From Capsaspora owczarzaki ATCC 30864 (taxonomy: Eukaryota; Opisthokonta; Filasterea): DNA of 64,000 nucleotides. The stretch covers positions 186,001 through 250,000 of the forward strand of contig NW_011887293.1 in the NCBI RefSeq assembly GCF_000151315.2, given 5' to 3'. Below are positions 45,612 to 57,391 of this stretch, in pieces; within the stretch, counting starts at the first letter, position 1; every line of letters starts with the position of its first letter. A program made the position numbers and the translations under genes. Below the pieces are notes generated by a model that was given only the letters and a program-made list of their open reading frames with translations, made no database searches and was not told where the DNA came from.

Positions 45612-45772
45612 TGGTTGCTGGTGGGATTTGACGCCCAATCGGGATTGAGATTTTTTTTAAACATTTTGTTCATCAACATCCATGCAAGGATTGAATCGCA
45701 ACACATCCAAGTCACCCAGCAACAGATCATAGGGATGACATGTTGACACGTACTGTCACCATGCTGGGCCGA

Positions 45773-47766
45773 CTACAAAGAGCTGACTTTCCAGTGGTGT
45801 TCAAACGAAAACGGAGCCATGTCATACGCCAGCGGGGCGTCGAGGGCGAGCTGCGCCAGCATTTCGCCAACGACAGGGGAGAGCTTGAAGCCATGGCCAC
45901 TGAATCCTCCCGCAATGATCAAATTGCGGTGCTGGGGATGGCGGTCGATGAGGAAGTGTTCATCCTTGGTCATCTGCGAGAGAAGGTGGCGATGAGTGTG
46001 GATGATGGTCGGCAAATAAATGTACCAACAATGCAACAAAGAGAGGGGAACGAGGGCAACAGGGCACTCACAGTGTACATGCACGTCTCGGTAAAGGGCG
46101 GAGTCTTGACATCAAGGCCAGGGAACAGTTTGTCGACGTAGGGCGCAAACTGGGTCCAAATCTCCTCGGCGGGCGTGAAAGAGCGCCCATCAGCAGCAAT
46201 GCTCGGGCCGCGGTGCAGACAGAGCTGCGGGGATAAAAGAAAAAGTAAGTCAGGTTTTCAGATTGGTTGCAGCCGAACGCGAGGAGTTTTGGGAGTTTTG
46301 GGAGTTTCGGGAGTTTTGGGTGTATTTTGCTTCTTTTTTTTTGTATTTTTACCTTCATGTATCCCGGCTTGTCTTGCTCTGGGAGACCATACACCAGCCC
46401 AGGTGCAGCATCCATGTCGATAAACACTGGGAATCCTTTGTTGAGGCTGTATGCGTCTTGGAACTCTGGTTTGATTTTCCAGTACGACACAGTGACTTCT
46501 TGCACATCCAGGCTCATCTCCACCTGCAGATTGCGCATGGCTTTGACAAACTGCGAAGAAATAATCGGCGCCTGGGCGAGCAGGGACGGTAACCACGCAC
46601 CAACGGCAAGGACGACGCGACTGGCCACGGTGGTGAAGGTCGCAGGGGCAAACGACGGTTCTGTCGACTTTGTTTGCGTCATGCCATGGGGATTGCCGTC
46701 CTGCGACGTGATAACAATCCTGTCGTCGGATTGGACGTCCAAGGAAACAACACGACGGTCGCAGCAGAGGGTGCCGCCAAACGCAACGAAGCGAGCCTGT
46801 GTTTGACAAGGAAATTGAGCACAAGGAAAATTGAGCGCAAACGGACGTAACACCAACCTGCGCGCATGTCAACAAGGGCCTTGTGTGTACCTTCAGAGTG
46901 CTGATGATGCGGTCGGCAAAGAGAACGCCGGCAGTATTGTCCACAACGGCAATGTACGATTCCGTGAGCTCGACACCTGGGAACCGACGGTTGCATTCGG
47001 CCGGCTGGAGAATCTCAAACGGAGCTTGGGTCTCTTTGAGGGCTTGGATGACACTCGTCATTGCCGGAGCGTCTTTCTGACCAATCATCAGACCTCCGCA
47101 TTCACTGCGCCAACCAAAAAGAAACGCAAACTCAAAATGAGAATCAAATGTCGATATTGTTTCGACCGTGAATTTGAGTAGCATTTTTGTCGATATTGCC
47201 ATTTCGAGGTTTTGTGAGCTCTTTTTTTGGTTTTAATGATTCTTATTTTCCGCTTTCTGAGCGCAATGCGAATTCGCCATCGTGCGTCATTTGCTGCTCC
47301 GCCAGTCCGTCGTGGCTCTCAGATACCCCCCTTGGCGCGCCCCCCCCCCCACCTCATTCACGCATATACACCCCATCTTGAGTGTCACTGTCCAGCACCA
47401 GAGTGCACAGAGGGGGACTGGGACGTCGGAATGAGAGAACACACAGCCAAACTCACAACTCCGACAACTCCGACAAACACTCGCACACCTGAAGAGCGGC
47501 ACGTCGGTCGACGCGGCCAGATGGTGCCAGAGCTGGTGCGAGCGCTTCATGAGCTTGGCAAACACGGGGTCAGTGTACGCAGTGCGCGTGATGCGACTTG
47601 GTCCGTGCGAGCTGCCCAGCTTGTGCTCGACCACCTGGTGCTGCTCCATCAGCACTGCTGGCGACAGGTGGTCGGCCGCGCGGCGCTCTTGGATGGCGCA
47701 TGCAGCAGACAGGCCCATGACGCCGCCGCCGATAATCACGCAGGGAACAACCGCCTCGTCGCTCAT
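45773..47766 (-). CDS. PIPOX: Peroxisomal sarcosine/pipecolate oxidase-like flavoprotein
   Basis: Five exons, 47766-47489, 47104-46891, 46796-46353, 46224-46072 and 45973-45773, give 429 aa (human PIPOX 390). The FAD dinucleotide motif IIGGGVMGLSAACAI is at the N-terminus, followed by KLGSSHGPSRITRTAY, ECGGLMIG and DNTAGVLFADR. The covalent-flavin cysteine lies in ETCMYTMTKDEHFLIDRHPQ, followed by IIAGGFSGHGFKLSPVVGE. It should oxidise sarcosine or L-pipecolate with oxygen, making H2O2. The C-terminus is SSL, a possible weak PTS1 signal (human ends AHL), so peroxisomal location is plausible. The gene converges on the fukutin-like gene with 161 bp between stops. Confidence 0.93.
46276..46322. 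repeat. Short minisatellite (GGGAGTTTT unit) in PIPOX intron 3
   Basis: About five imperfect 9-bp copies of GGGAGTTTT, followed by a T-rich stretch. It lies in the intron between exons 46796-46353 and 46224-46072. Confidence 0.85.
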
Positions 47767-48138
47767 CGTGTTTGCAGTGAAAAGTGGAAAAGTGGAAAAG
47801 AAGCTCAGAAAACACAAACAAAAGACTGAGTTTGGAAGCAAAGCAGAAGAACACAGCAAACGAGACTGTCCGTCGGAGGGAGGTGAAGTCAAACACTATG
47901 CACTTGCGTATGTCGATGTGTGTGAGTGAGTGAGTGTGTGTGAGTGAGTGTGAGTGAGTGAGTGAGTGAGTGAGAGTGAGTTTGGCTGTGAAACCTGAAT
48001 CTCCAATTCTAAGTCGCACCAAGCACGACCCGGTTCCCCACGCTTTGCTCATCATTTGCTGTGTTTGTTTGATGCACTTGAATTCGATGGAACCAAACCA
48101 ACCATGCTTCATTCAGTCGTCCTTCCTGCAACAATCGC
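47767..48138. other. Divergent promoter region, PIPOX / CtIP, with GTGA repeats
   Basis: 372 bp between divergent starts. A GTGA/GTGT-type simple repeat spans about 47916-47985 near the middle. No ORF of note. Confidence 0.65.
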
Positions 48139-48451
48139 ATGACGCAGAGCTTGTCGGATGGACTGGCTGAGCTTGCAAGCAGGCAGCGAGTCAATCGAGC
48201 GCGGGCAGCTGCTGGGGCGCAGAGTCCGGTCGCCTTCCAGCCGCAGCCACCGTCACAAGAACAGCAGCTGCAACAGCAGCAACAAGAGGTGGCTGTCGTC
48301 ACAAGCAGTACGGCTGCTGCCGGCGGACCTGAGACCGAGTTGGCGCCAAAGCCAAGGCAGCAGACGGCGCTGGGTCGCCAGCCGCCGCCACGAGATGCAT
48401 CGTCGCCATCATTGCATGGCTCTGCTCGCACTGTCACAGAGACGACCAACA

Positions 48452-48482
<31 letters not shown>

Positions 48483-49138
48483 AGGACCGGACGCAGCGAC
48501 CAACCGAGCGTCGATTGCAAGCCAAGCAAAGCAGCACAAGAACGCCGCCGCTCAAGTTCCCGCCAATGCATCGCCCAGTCATGCAAGTCGGCACGCTGGC
48601 CGTGGTGCAAACGCAGCCGCCCACTACCAGACTGCTGCGTCGTCCGTGAGCGTGGCAGCGTCGCCAAGACCGAGCTCTCCTGCTGCTGCTGCTGCTGCGA
48701 CTGCTGCGACTGGAGTCGGTTCCAGTTTGCTGGACGATCAGGCCGCCGTCCAACCGATGGCATTGGTGCCATCACTCAGTGGCAATGTTAATCATGGGGC
48801 TCGAGACGTGGTGGAGCCGGTTGGCGAATTGCCGGTCGCGCTTCTTGGCAGCTCCATGCCCGCGTTTATCGCCCAGGCCGTGGAACAGCTGATCGAAGGT
48901 CACCAACGGCATATGGATGGTACGAACGATGAGTTGTGATTTGCGTGTCTGTGTGTGTGTGAGGGTGCGTGAGACGGATGGTTTTCATCGTTGTCTGCTT
49001 TTTGCGTTTTCGTGTTGCCAGCCGTTCGTTGCCAAGCCGAGTCAATAGCCGCGCAACAGTTTGCAATTCTTGAGAGCAAGTACGTCTGATTTGCTGACGA
49101 GATGATGTGCCGTGGATACACCCATCATCATCATCATC

Positions 49139-49170
<32 letters not shown>

Positions 49171-50711
49171 CATCATCATCTCACTTTTTATTCATCCCAT
49201 CGCCAGGCACGCTGCCGAGCTCGCTCAACTCACACGGACTCTGCAAGAGCGCGATAGTGAAATCACTCGTTTATCAGGCATGCTTGCTTTGCAAGAACGC
49301 CAGTCAAGTGAGCTAGCATCCCGGCTACACTCTTCGGAAGAGCAGTGCGACGAACTAAACCAGGAATTGGCGCGATGGCGCGAACAAGGCACGAAATGGC
49401 GCGAGTTTAAGGTTCAGTTTGAGCAGCGAAAATGTAAGGATTGAGGCGAACTGTTCAGTTGCAACACTAGTGGAAGGATTGACTGACTTTTATTTTGGTG
49501 ATTTTTTTTTGAATGGACATTTAGCTGGGCGACAACATGGCACACCTTCATCCACCCCCACATCCACCAGCAGTCGAGCAATCACGCCGACCGAGCATCA
49601 TTCACGTGGTGCGACAGTGCCACCGCGTGTAATATTTGACGAGGATCACACGGCGACAATCTTGAACAAGGAAACGTCGGAAAACACCAGCGCTGACCAT
49701 CGAGCACCGCCGCTGGAGAACCACCACGATGTAAACGGCCCTCAATCCCCACACACGCCTGAGCAGCTTCAGCAGCAGCGACAGGGTGTGGAGGACCTGG
49801 AGCAGATCAACTCTGATGCAGAGTCGCCAGAGTCGCCAACAACCGATGCTACTGTCGCCGGTGTGTCTCCTCATCGACAGCCTAGCAGGGCTTTGAGTCT
49901 TGGAGCAAGACCCCAACTCACAGTGATCGAGTCCGAAATGAGCGAAAGCTTTGACATGTTTGTGGCTCGATCTCCGTCACCCGTGGTCACTACAATTGCG
50001 GACATTGTGCGAGTCAACGGCCTGGAGCATGCAAGCACAGACTATTCGACCGCCACGGCAAGGCTGAGTTTGAAGCGGCCCGCCAACGATGAGGGCCTTC
50101 CGGCAGAAAGAAGCAAGTCGCCACGACTCGCCTTGCCCACCTCGTCCTCTATCGTCATTGTCTCAGGCGACGGGAAGGCGGCCAGTCTACGTCCCAGCAC
50201 GAGTGGCGGATCGAGCGATGGTCTTCCGGCCGTCCAGTGGGGAGATCGGCCACAAGCGAGCGCAGCCTTCAAGTACGTCGAGGTTGTACGCAACCGAGAG
50301 GCGCGTGATCGTCTTCCTGCCGCCGAATGCAACGAATGCGAGAAGGTACGTGCATCAGCAACTTGGCTCATGTGCATTTTTGGCGTGTCCTTGAGTACTC
50401 ATTTGGGAGGGTGAATAATACCACCGTGTGCTTGTGCTTCTTTCTTATTCTGCTTTCTTCTTCATTTCCGTTGTCAGTTTTTCGCTGGTCAATCCCATCT
50501 GCAGGGCAAGAACTTTCAACATGTCTGCCGACACAAGCATGTCTCGCTTCCACCCAAGTCACCAGAAGGCTTTTGGAATGTTGATTTTGCTGCCACGCAA
50601 GGCTCTGGTGGTCGCTCTGCATGCAACTCGATGCTCGACAATCAACCATCTCCTTCGTCTCAGCAGCAGGATCAGCACCACGATGTGATTATTGATTCTG
50701 ACGATCAATGA
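48139..50711 (+). CDS. RBBP8: CtIP/Sae2/Ctp1-like DNA end-resection factor
   Basis: Exons 48139-48919, 49022-49079, 49207-49433, 49525-50345 and 50478-50711 give 706 aa. The first ~260 residues are Ala/Gln/Ser-rich with an 11-residue glycine run. A coiled coil (LAQLTRTLQERDSEITRLSG onward) follows, like the CtIP tetramerisation region, then a Ser/Pro-rich disordered middle. The C-terminus has the Sae2/CtIP domain: FKYVEVVRNREARDRLP, AECNECEKFF with the CxxC pair, CRHKHVSLPPKSPEGFWNVD. The family activates the MRE11-RAD50 nuclease at double-strand breaks, usually after CDK phosphorylation; several SP/TP sites are present, for example near ESPTTD and RSPSPVV. The conserved family CSRHR appears here as VCRHK. 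The second-to-third exon intron carries an ATC/CAT repeat. Confidence 0.85.
49124..49180. repeat. (CAT)n trinucleotide repeat in CtIP intron
   Basis: Nearly pure (ATC/CAT)n, about 55 bp with one interruption, just before the acceptor of the third CtIP exon. Confidence 0.95.
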
Positions 50712-50848
50712 GCGCATTGTTGTGCTTTTTTTCTTTGTTGTTGCTGTCTGTACTAATATACCGCTTTATTTAGCTCGTGCTAGGCGATTTTCAAACTTGA
50801 CGAACTCTCAGCACTTGGTGTTTGTGAAAGACACGCAAGCAAACAGAC

Positions 50849-50955
<107 letters not shown>

Positions 50956-50971
50956 ACCATTTGTTCAACAT

Positions 50972-52277
50972 TTAAAACAAATCAACAGAAGCAGAATCGC
51001 GGCCTTTGGATGCGGCAATGTAGTCTGCAATGGATTCGACACCACCGCCAAGGGACGCCGAGGCGCCTGCGGCAGGCTTCACCATGGAAAACAGATCATC
51101 GTCGTCGTCCAAGGCGGCAGCCGGCTTGGTGACGGCGGCAGCGGGGCGAGCGGTGGACGCTGGCTTGGGCGATGCGATGGTCGGCTTCACGGCTGCCGGC
51201 TTTGGCTTGGTTGGAGCAGCAAACAGATCGTCGAGATTGTCATCGATCTTGAACAGGGCAGAGTTGTCCTCGGGCTTGTCTGGCACAACCGCGGCGCGCT
51301 TCGGGCCAAAGAGCACGGCATCCGACTCGTTCACATGAGCCGATTCGCTGCCACTGCCAGCGGGAACAAACAGGTCGTCGTCGTCGTGGACAATCTCGCT
51401 TTTGATGGAGTCAGCAACGTTGTTGGCCTTTGAGGATGCCGAGAGACTGTCCGGGTGGAAGGCGGAGGACGAAGGCCGCTTGACGCTGGGCTCGCCGCGG
51501 CTTCCGGGTTGGGCGGTGATGCTGGCGCGGTCTTCGTCGATGGAAGTAGCGCCTAGGGGATCTGTGGACTCGTCTGTGCTGTCGTCCATCCCAGCAAACA
51601 GGTTTTGTTTCGTTGTGGCAGTCGCAGCGGCAGCCGGCTTGGTTTTGACGGCGACGGCGGGCTTGCTGGTGGCTGGCTTGAAGACCGTCTCGGACGAGGC
51701 TCCAAACGGATCTTCGTCGTCCTCGGTGGCAGCGCGCTGGCGGCTCTGGATGGCACTCGCCGTGCCGTTCTGTTGATTTTCGACAGCGAGCGCCGTGGAC
51801 GAGCCGGCAGCAACTGCAGCCGCCTGGCGCTGTTGCTGTTGCTCTTTCTGCGAAACGTTGGTGATGGAGAGCTCCTTTGCGTCGCGAATGGGCACGCCGA
51901 GAAAGCGAAGCAGCGTGTGCGAGACGGCGGCCGTGGGATGGGCAGCAATCATTCGCATGAGCTTGTCGAACGTTTGTCGCCGGCTGTCGACATCCGATTC
52001 AGACACAAACAGCGTCTTTTGCGGGACGCCTGGCAGTGCAATGTCGCGCACTTCGCGGCGCATCTTTTCTTGAAACTCGACAAACTCAGTGTAGCGGCGC
52101 GGCACCGTAAACTGGATGACCTCGGCGTCCGTGTGCTTTTGCTTTTTAAACTCGCGGCGCGTCGTCCTGACAATGACGCTGTACTCGGTATGACTGACGA
52201 AGAAGTCCTCCATCGTTCCGGCAATTTCCTTTGCCGATGGGACGCTGATTTCGACGCCCGTCGCGTTCTTGATGCTC
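50972..52277 (-). CDS. HS1BP3: HS1BP3-like PX-domain protein; first short exon not located
   Basis: The main exon runs from acceptor at 52277 to the stop at 50972, about 434 codons. It opens with SIKNATGVEISVPSAKEI and a PX domain: EYSVIVRTTRREFKKQK, VIQFTVPRRYTEFVEFQEKM, LPGVPQKTLFVSESDVDSRR and LLRFLGVPI. The rest is disordered and acidic with repeated DD(D)LF and FGP motifs and proline-lysine stretches (PTKPKPAAVKP). It ends SIADYIAASK...VDLF, matching the human HS1BP3 order (PX, acidic FDD motifs, KPKP, terminal I-x-x-YI and LF). PX domains bind phosphoinositides, and human HS1BP3 restrains autophagosome formation. Exon 2 starts within a codon, so a very short upstream coding exon is expected within 52278-52930. 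Confidence 0.85.
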
Positions 52278-53271
52278 CTGAAAAAAAAAAAAAAAAAAGA
52301 ATACAACGAGCAAAAAACATTGAGGAAAATGGTGAGAAAACGAACGAGACAAGGCGAATGAAAAACCACGACCAGCGACAAATCCAAAATTCTCGGATTG
52401 AGCCACTTGTCTGAGCTTCTGAGAATTGAGACACTTGTCTGAGTTTTCTGAGATGTGCGGATGTTTTCCAATCTCCTTTCCCCCCCCCCTCCCCCGCGCC
52501 CCATCACGCGCGCGCTTCGGCAACCCCAACGCGTAGTCGGACGATCTACAACCGAGATCACTCGATGTCGAGTGAGTGAGGTGAGCATTGATGAGCAGTG
52601 ACTTGGAGTGACTTGGAGTCATCTCGCGCTTCCGTCCGCCAACAAAGCCAAGCCAAGCCAAGCCAAGCAAAGTGGGGGCTCTTTCTTCGCTTGATGATCA
52701 ATAGCGAGTGTGCTGATTGCTTTGTCGCTTGGCCGAGTGATCGAATGTGGCAAAAGTGGGGCGCCTCGAGAGCGAGCCAGTAGTCAGCAACCGCGAACCG
52801 CATGACAGCCGACAGCTCTCATCACTCTACTCCCTTCCATAGCCAAGTCTCACTCTCGCTCTAGTTACGAGCACGATGATAGTGATGGGCACGGAGGGGA
52901 AGGCGGAGGGATGTCAATCGAGCAAAAAGTCATTCTCGTCTCAGAACAAGCAAAATGATTTGGTTTTTACATTGTGGTGGCGGTCAAACAAAAAAACGTA
53001 AGAGTGACGAGTGATATCAACAAAGGGGCAGTGGTGGATATTGTACATAATGATGATGATGATGATACACAGGAACTGAGGGGAAGAGAACGAAAGAATA
53101 CTCAAACAAACATTGACAAAAGCTTTGGTGAACGCCTTGGTGGGAAAGCAGTGGGGTGCGCGAACGTAGGGTGATGGTGCGCTGCTCGGCGTTGCTGGGA
53201 TGGAAGTGCCTGGCGGCTGGCGCGCGCTGTTTCGGGAATGCTCTCCAAATAACAGCGCTTCCAAGTGCGCG
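52278..53271. other. 5' region of HS1BP3-like gene and 3' flank of SS18-like gene
   Basis: An A run (52280-52297; poly-T on the gene's sense strand) adjoins the HS1BP3 acceptor. An ATG at 52803 (minus) heads an 81-codon frame without family features. The missing HS1BP3 first exon should lie here. No other gene is seen. Confidence 0.5.
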
Positions 53272-54138
53272 TCACTCTGGGGCGGATGAATCGCCATCGC
53301 CGTGTGCCATGGCGGCCTCTTGATCATCGGCGCTCGCAGATGACTCGCTGTGGGCTTGTGAAGTTTCAAAGAATCGCGGATATTTCACAGGGTCGGCCTG
53401 GAATTGCCCTTTGCGCGACTTGCGATCGCGTTGAATGCGATTGAGCTCGGTTTCTTCCTCTTGCTCAATCTAACAGGCACCACCCGACAAAAACGTCAAG
53501 CAAAGGGGTGTATGTGTGTGTGTTTCAATACGTGGCTCAAATGCTTGTGAGGGGGGGGGCTGTACCATCCAAATCACCTCGCTCCCAGAGCGTTTCAGAA
53601 GCGATTTTGAGCTTTTTGCTTTTACCACTTCGAGCTTTTTATCCACGCCCGGGATGAATGACAGTAATCTTGAGATGATGGTCAAGTTATTATGCAGCTT
53701 TTGCTGGTACCTGTCCAGACAGTCCGACGGTTGGCAAGATGAGTGGAAACTGCAGCACAGCTCCAAACCGCCCCCCCCAAACGATCAGTCTCACCGTAGA
53801 ACCTCGTCGGGCCGCCGCGCATTCTGGAACGATACGATCGTGTACTGCAGCACTTGATTCTCGTCCAGCAGCTGCAAATGCATCCAGCGTGAAGCGCACA
53901 CCCCAAGCCACACTAACAAGTGAGCGCCTCCCAATGCAACACTCACTCGGATGTCGAGATCCGAGTCGATCGTCGTCCGCCACGGTAATCAGACGTTGTC
54001 CTGATTAGCACATGATGATGTTTTTGTCACCTGCTGGAGGAGGGCAGGGGTGAATGCAAAGTCCTCCTGCCGCTCTGCTTCGTTGGGCAGCCAGTCGTCC
54101 CGGTCTTGCTGCGTCTTCTTCTGCCTGTCCGAGAACAT
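53272..54138 (-). CDS. SS18: SS18/SSXT-like chromatin remodelling (BAF) subunit
   Basis: Four exons, 54138-54031, 53871-53795, 53710-53626 and 53469-53272, give about 155 aa. The SSXT (SNH) domain is complete: FTPALLQQLLDENQVLQYTI, VSFQNARRPDEVLRYQQKLH, NNLTIISRLL. It aligns well with human SS18 (TPAAIQKMLDDN... YQQMLHTNLVYLATIAD). In animals this domain docks SS18 to BRG1/BRM in BAF complexes; plant GIF proteins are related. After it comes a short charged tail (EEETELNRIQRDRKSRKGQF) and a Ser/Ala/Asp end. The Q/P/G/Y-rich region of animal SS18 is absent. The third donor could be GTGGTA or the better GTAAAA three bases on; I chose the latter. Confidence 0.82.
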
Positions 54139-54288
54139 GGAGTGAGTAAAACAACTGCAGAGTTGAATGTTCAGAAGAATCATCAATTGCTGAGAATGAC
54201 AATCTCAGAAATTAGTATTACTTGCTGCTCTCAGTCCTCACTTTTCACTTTTAACTCTTCACCATTGCCAGCCAGTGCCAGAGCCAGT

Positions 54289-54811
54289 ATGCCAAAGCAC
54301 TCGCCAGCGACCGAAGCCATCTGGTTCCAGATCTCCGGCGCGATTGGCACGCTGCTGTTCTACGCATTCTACGAAGGGCTCTACCGGATAGCCGACTTTG
54401 AGTGGCAGAAGGCCGCCGTCTGCAACGCGATCGCCTACGCCGTCTCCATCAGTAAGCAGCAAGTCCGTTTTGATAATCACTCGAAATGCAAACAGACTCA
54501 CATTTGGCAATCTGAACAAAATCGTGCTGGATGTGGAATTAGTTTGGCAGCACGCGCTGCATCGCACGCTCGTGTTTGGCGCCACACCCGGCGTTTCGTA
54601 CTGGCGCTCGTTGGGATCGACGTACCTGTGCTACGGATTGTCCATTGCATTGCTTGGTCCGATCTCGGTCGCGTTGGATTTTGTCACGGGCAATCACCAG
54701 GTCACCTGGGTCCTTGGCCTGGTTATCACTGGCGCGATCAACTACTTTACCGTCAAGCAGGCATTTGCACCCCCAAAGGGAGCCCAGCTCGACGAGCTTC
54801 ATTCGCAATAA
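54289..54811 (+). CDS. Small four-span membrane protein, GtrA-like
   Basis: Two exons, 54289-54451 and 54543-54811, give 143 aa. Four hydrophobic segments are visible: FQISGAIGTLLFYAFYEGL, AAVCNAIAYAVSIIWQHAL, YLCYGLSIALLGPISVALD and VTWVLGLVITGAINYFTVK. The two halves each end in an aromatic/basic motif (LHRTLVFG; INYFTVKQAF), the pattern of GtrA-family proteins, which in bacteria help flip polyprenyl-linked sugars. I infer that family from topology and motif only. No orthologue name is offered. The gene starts 150 bp from the divergent SS18-like start. Confidence 0.7.
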
Positions 54812-55358
54812 TGCGTGGGCTTTGGTTGTGCAAGTTTCAAGGTCCTTGTCCGACTTGAGTGACAAAACCGTGCGAGGGTTGGCAAGTTCACACAAATTCA
54901 CGACGTTCGTTCAATGAAATCTCTCGTTGTTGGATGCGTTTTGCAGTCTGTGGGAGTTACGAGACGGTCCTTCTTTGTCGAATACATGTTTGAAAGCTTG
55001 CTGGGCAGTGTTTTGGCATGAGGGGATTCAGCACGCAGAACCTGTCCACAAATTGAAAACACTAGTGTCCTTGCTGGCACCCTCTAGCGCGTCACACTGT
55101 GATTGAGTGATCTTTCAATACAACTGTTTTCGGCTCTCTTAAGGCTTTGAAACTGAATGAGAATTGAGTAGAAGACAAAGGGCGCAAAAATCACAATAAA
55201 TCACAATGGTTTTTACTGGCCCTCCATGTCGTGCTAGACACCCCGAGAATGCTACTGTCGTGTTGTGATATCAAAGCGGCATCTCCATCGCATTCAGAGG
55301 TCCAGTCTTCAAAATCCACTCTTGTTCCTTTTTTTTTTTTTCTTCTAAATTCTCAGAC
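54812..55358. other. Gap between GtrA-like and CHMP3 genes, likely with a CHMP3 leader intron
   Basis: 547 bp. A textbook acceptor (poly-T, then AAATTCTCAG) ends two bases before the CHMP3 ATG, so a 5' UTR intron is likely. No ORF or RNA gene is recognised. Confidence 0.6.
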
Positions 55359-57011
55359 ATGGGACTCTTTGGCAAAACGCCGACTGCTCAAGAAATGGTA
55401 ACAATTCAATCCATAACCAGCATCGGCTGATCTTCGCCGAACACGTTTCTCATCGTTTTGTGATGGATGAACAACAACAACTTGATGCAACAGGTTCGCG
55501 AATGGCGGCTGCGTCTCAAGCACGAAGACCGAACGCTCGAGCGCCAAATCCGCTGTGAGTTGAGCAATCTGACCGAAAATCTGAGCAACTAGGGAGAAGG
55601 TTATCTGAGCAGCTGCAGCGCTTCCTATGGCATAACCATCTATTGACAGTCGCAATGCCACTGCACTGGACCTGGAGCGCTGAGCACTTTGAAGAGAGTC
55701 GGCTTTGATGACCAACTCAATGCAAATGTACGACAACGACGACGAACGCAGCCGACGTGGATGCCTTCGTCTCGCCCCCTGGACAGCGTCGCAATGGCAC
55801 TGCAAGCGCGTGTATCTGTGTGCGAGGGTGTGAGTGTGAGTGTGAGTGTGGTTGTTGCGGGGGGGGGGGAAGGGCATTGTGCGGCCTGGCGTCGGTTACG
55901 TCAACACAGCGCAGTCCAGCCCAGCCCTGACCAGCCCTCGCTTCCCTTCCATCTCCGTTCGAGCTCTCTCGCTCCATGTCTGGTCTGAGTGGGACGGTGT
56001 TGGAATTCGAGGAAGACTGACCACGCTGTTGGAACCTGCGCAATTGAAACCTTCCTTCCTGTTGGAATCGCTCTAATGTCTCGAATGATGCTCAATGCGT
56101 TTGATCGTTTGTGTTGGAATACATTCAGCCATTCAGGGCGAGGAAGCCAAGGTGAAGAAAAGCCTCAAGGACGCTGCCAAGAAGGGCGACGTCGACGTCT
56201 GTAAAATCCTCGCAAAGGAGCTCTACCAATCCAAAAAGGCAGTCAACAAGTTGTATGCCTCCAAGGCGCACATCAACTCGATCGTCATGAGCATGCAACA
56301 ACAACTCGGTGAGCAGACCGCCGAGGGGAGGAAGGGGGTTTTCTTGGTGGATTTGGGCCCCCCGCCGCTCTAAAATTCTAACGTTTTTGAACACATTTTG
56401 TCGTCTTGTCAGCCATGACAAAGCTGGCGGGCGCATTGGGTCGCAGTGCACAGGTCATGAAGTCAATGAACGCGCTTGTGCGAGTGCCCGAGATTGCCGC
56501 ATCCATGCAAGAGTTGTCCCGAGAAATGATGAAGGCCGGTTTGATTGAGGAGATGGTCAACGATGCCATCGACATTGACGACTCGGAGGAGCTCGAAGAC
56601 CAAGCAAGCTCCGAGGTCAACAAGATCTTGTTCGAGCTTACAGACGGTACGAAGCGAGCGAGTGGTTGGGTGGCGAGGGAGGGGGAGGAATGAGTCTCGC
56701 TGACTTTTGCAAACTTGGTTTGTTTGTTTGTGTGTACTGCGCGGTGCAGGTCTCCTGGGTCAAGCTGGCCATGCCAAGGACGATTTGCCCAGCGTAAGAG
56801 TTTTGCGATCTCATCCAAGTTTGCGTTTTTGATGTGAGGTGGGGGGGGGGTTTATTTTATGATGCTCATTGGCTTTTTTTTGGTTGTTGCTGTTGTTTTT
56901 TATTGTGTGTTGCATCCTCAGTCATCTCGCGCCGCTGCAGCCGAAGCCGAGGACGAAGATGAAGAAGATGTGGATGCCATGCGTGCACGCCTGGAAGCGT
57001 TGCGATCGTAG
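55359..57011 (+). CDS. CHMP3: ESCRT-III subunit CHMP3/VPS24
   Basis: Six exons, 55359-55397, 55494-55554, 56129-56308, 56413-56646, 56750-56793 and 56922-57011, give 215 aa (human 222). The start MGLFGKT, EWRLRLKHEDRTLERQIR, VKKSLKDAAKKGDVDVCKIL, KLYASKAHINSIVMSM, MKAGLIEEMVNDAI and the C-terminal MIM1 motif MRARLEALRS are all present. The N-terminus is basic and the C-terminus acidic, as expected for an autoinhibited ESCRT-III protein. It polymerises with CHMP2/CHMP4 on endosomes and other membranes for inward budding and scission, and VPS4 binds the MIM. Introns are short except the second (574 bp). Confidence 0.96.
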
Positions 57012-57391
57012 TTTTGTTGTGTTTTTTTCTGGTTGTCGCTGCTGCTTTTGTTTGTTTGTTTTTCTGTTCAACTCAGATTCAATCCACTCTTTGACGCTCT
57101 ATTTTCATTTGTGAGTGTGTTTTTGCGACCAACATGCTTTTTGTCGGTCGATACTGTACTCTCCACCTTCGACGCTTAGATGAGACAGCGTTTCATTCAA
57201 TTCGACATTCATGATGTTGTTGCTTTTGCTAACAAAATCTTCTTTCATTGGATTTTTTTTTTTCAATCTTTTTTCAATCTTTTTTCAATCTTTTTTCAAT
57301 CTTTTTTCAATCGTTTTTTTTTTTTTTTTTTCCTTCTTCTTCTTCTCATCACACTTTCACACTCACTCTCACATCACTTAACTGAACAAGC
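57012..57391. other. Gap between CHMP3 and the Num1-like gene
   Basis: 380 bp, T-rich. A TTTTTTCAATC tandem repeat (57262-57315) and a T run lie just upstream of the next start. Confidence 0.6.
57262..57315. repeat. Tandem 12-bp repeat (TTTTTTCAATCT unit)
   Basis: Four to five near-identical copies in the 5' flank of the Num1-like gene, followed by a poly-T run to about 57332. Confidence 0.9.
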
